From NCBI GenBank assembly GCA_035610365.1, contig CM069432.1:81286520-81350519 (forward strand): DNA of 64,000 nucleotides, read 5' to 3'. The DNA is from Aquatica leii. Lineage: Eukaryota > Arthropoda > Insecta > Coleoptera > Lampyridae. The notes beneath the pieces were generated by a model. The model made no database searches. It worked only from the letters and a program-made list of their open reading frames with translations, and had not been told where the DNA came from. The number at the start of each line of letters is the position of its first letter. Within the stretch, counting starts at the first letter, position 1. This document shows positions 62,007 to 64,000 of the stretch, piece after piece. A program made the translations under genes and the position numbers.

Positions 62007-64000
62007 CATCTAGTTAATATGGAATTAACTATAGTTTCAATAAACACCTAAACATGATAAATTACTAATTACCAAATATAAAAATCTGAAGTTTATAAGG
62101 TTTACCAAAATATCAATAAAATATGTATTGCATTACAAAAAATATCAGTTTTATGGTTATTAAATAATTATTATTAAATGATAAATACAGCAGGTAGAGG
62201 CGTTTCATTATGTCGGGAATTGTGACCTTAAATTGAAAATCGGAATTAAAAATTTGACAAATCTAAGTAAATCACAAAAACTTTAGTCCATTTAAAATAC
62301 AAACACGTAAACAAAAACTTTAATAATTTAAAAATAATCAGATATCTATAAATTAAATAAAAATGAGTAATAATAAAGACTTGTTAATTACAAATACAAC
62401 GATCAAAGCAATGATAGGTTAAGAAATATGTACCGCCGAATGTTTGTAAGACGGATGATAGGAACATTTTGACATAAACCGATTACAGCGCCACAGTTCA
62501 CGAAATTCTGAAAGACTTCTATCCGCCTACTCGTGTCTTATGGCTTTATATAATGGAACCTAAATTACACATAACTTGTTGAGCCAATTTTTTTGAATCG
62601 AGATTTTTTTAAGATGTTAATCACAAAATTTGAGTGTAGTAAAAGTAAATATGAAAATATCGATATAATTTAAATTTATTTTTTTTTTTTATTTTCACAC
62701 AAAAGAATCGTGCGAAAGTATGATTTTCAAAGTTTTTATTTTAAACAGTCTGTACTGTTAAATATTCGGTATTTGTAGAAAAATATACAATTGCATATAT
62801 GTACCTAACTAATGAGAATTGTAAAAAAAAAAGCTAAAAAAAATTGTAAAGAATAACAACCTTCTTCGAGTCTTTCACACCTTGCAGACCAAAAATTAGT
62901 TGTTATCAATATTGATTAATGATAAAGATCGTATGATTTGTCGAAATAAAAGAGTTTGATATAATAATACCTTTGAGAGAACTATAAATATCCCTGGTGT
63001 ATTTTACATTGCATAATTGTTTTAGTCAAAAGTAACAAACAGTCATGCACGATAATGCACCAGAACACGCTATCGTTACATAATGTACCTACCATTTAAG
63101 TAATCATCATCCTAAATCACATAACCAACTAAAACATTAAAAGTTTTACTACGATATTTTTGTAAAAATTAATAGTAATATGTTTTTTTTTAACAATAAA
63201 CAAAAGTCAATTTACATTTTTTAAAGTTTCAAAAATACGTTGTCATTTCTAATTAAAAAGACGATAAAATTGATTGATCACTTGATATAATCATCGTTAA
63301 TCTCTAAGTAATGTCATCCTATTTATCATGATTGATACATTTAAACTTGAGCAAAGACCACCTATACTAACTAAAATTTAATAATATTAAAGCACCGACG
63401 AATTTCTAACTTTCTTCATAAGCGCAGTTATTTTTATCACAATAATATAACATTATTTTTAACTTCCTTCACATACTGACGAAAACTGATTGATGATGAA
63501 AAAATTCATTAAAGATACTTCATATGCATATTTTTGTAGAATTTTAAAAATTACCAAAATTGCCAGATTTTTCTGTTAAAATATCAGTAATAATTGATAG
63601 TAGTTTATCTTATAATTAATAAATGAAGATAAACTTTCTAATTTTAACGCTTTTGCACTTTCTACTATATAAACGGTATATTTTTTATTTGTTTTAGAAT
63701 CAGCTGTTCAATAAGTCAATTAGTAAAACATAATAAATATACTCACGGCTAAAGAGAATTTAATTAGTCTTTGTAACTATAAATGCTAACCTACAAGTTT
63801 TAAAAATTAATAAACGGATAAACATGCCATCGAATAAAATTTTAATATTCTTACATGTAGGTACTAAAATTTTAGCTGTATTCTTAAAAGACGACGTCGA
63901 GACGGGTTGAGGCGACGTCGTGTCGATAGTTCTATAAATGGTTTACTAAAAACTCCAATATTTTAATTCGTTATTTTTCAGAAAAAAATTAAGGATAGCC
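62007..64000. other. Upstream or intergenic, no gene recognised
   Basis: AT-rich. A 9-bp hairpin, ACGACGTCG (63891-63899) with CGACGTCGT (63913-63921), stands out by its base composition. Confidence 0.5.

Overview
The window is AT-rich, intron-dominated arthropod DNA, almost certainly from an insect. Conserved coding sequence is confined to short exons on the minus strand. They join, with matching splice phases, into the N-terminus and CH1 actin-binding domain of the spectraplakin Short stop (shot; Dystonin/MACF1 family). The species cannot be fixed from the sequence; a beetle is a guess.

shot is transcribed right to left. The first coding exon is at 47871-48018 (a second in-frame donor would extend it to 47835). 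A ~20 kb intron follows, then an exon at 27754-27815, another ~20 kb intron, an exon at 7405-7494, an 865-bp intron and an exon at 6369-6539. A candidate 9-nt microexon lies at 6258-6266. The rest of the gene lies beyond the left edge. Everything to the right of about 48.1 kb is upstream or intergenic.

The introns and flank are filled with decayed transposons. Tyrosine-recombinase (Crypton-type) relics lie at 2.85-4.1 and 15.1-16.0 kb. A Tc1/mariner-superfamily transposase relic is at 16.7-17.8 kb. Two non-autonomous hAT elements with perfect 8-bp target duplications are at 23001-23820 and 56843-57737. A piggyBac deletion derivative that keeps the transposase cysteine-rich tail is at 44723-45240. 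A GIY-YIG fragment of Penelope type is at 24.2 kb. A near-complete but broken Jockey-type LINE occupies 30900-35447 and a Ty3/gypsy element 40083-44527. Several foldback MITEs are present, two of them clearly related.

The least familiar objects are two elements at 9430-12319 and 28499-35476. They share matching end sequences, and each is bounded inside by arrays of a degenerate GTAC-containing repeat running in the same direction at both ends. The first encodes a broken protein of a type I recognise only as a recurrent uncharacterised repeat-associated ORF. The second was split by the Jockey LINE, whose 10-bp target duplication is still visible. No RNA gene or CRISPR array was seen.
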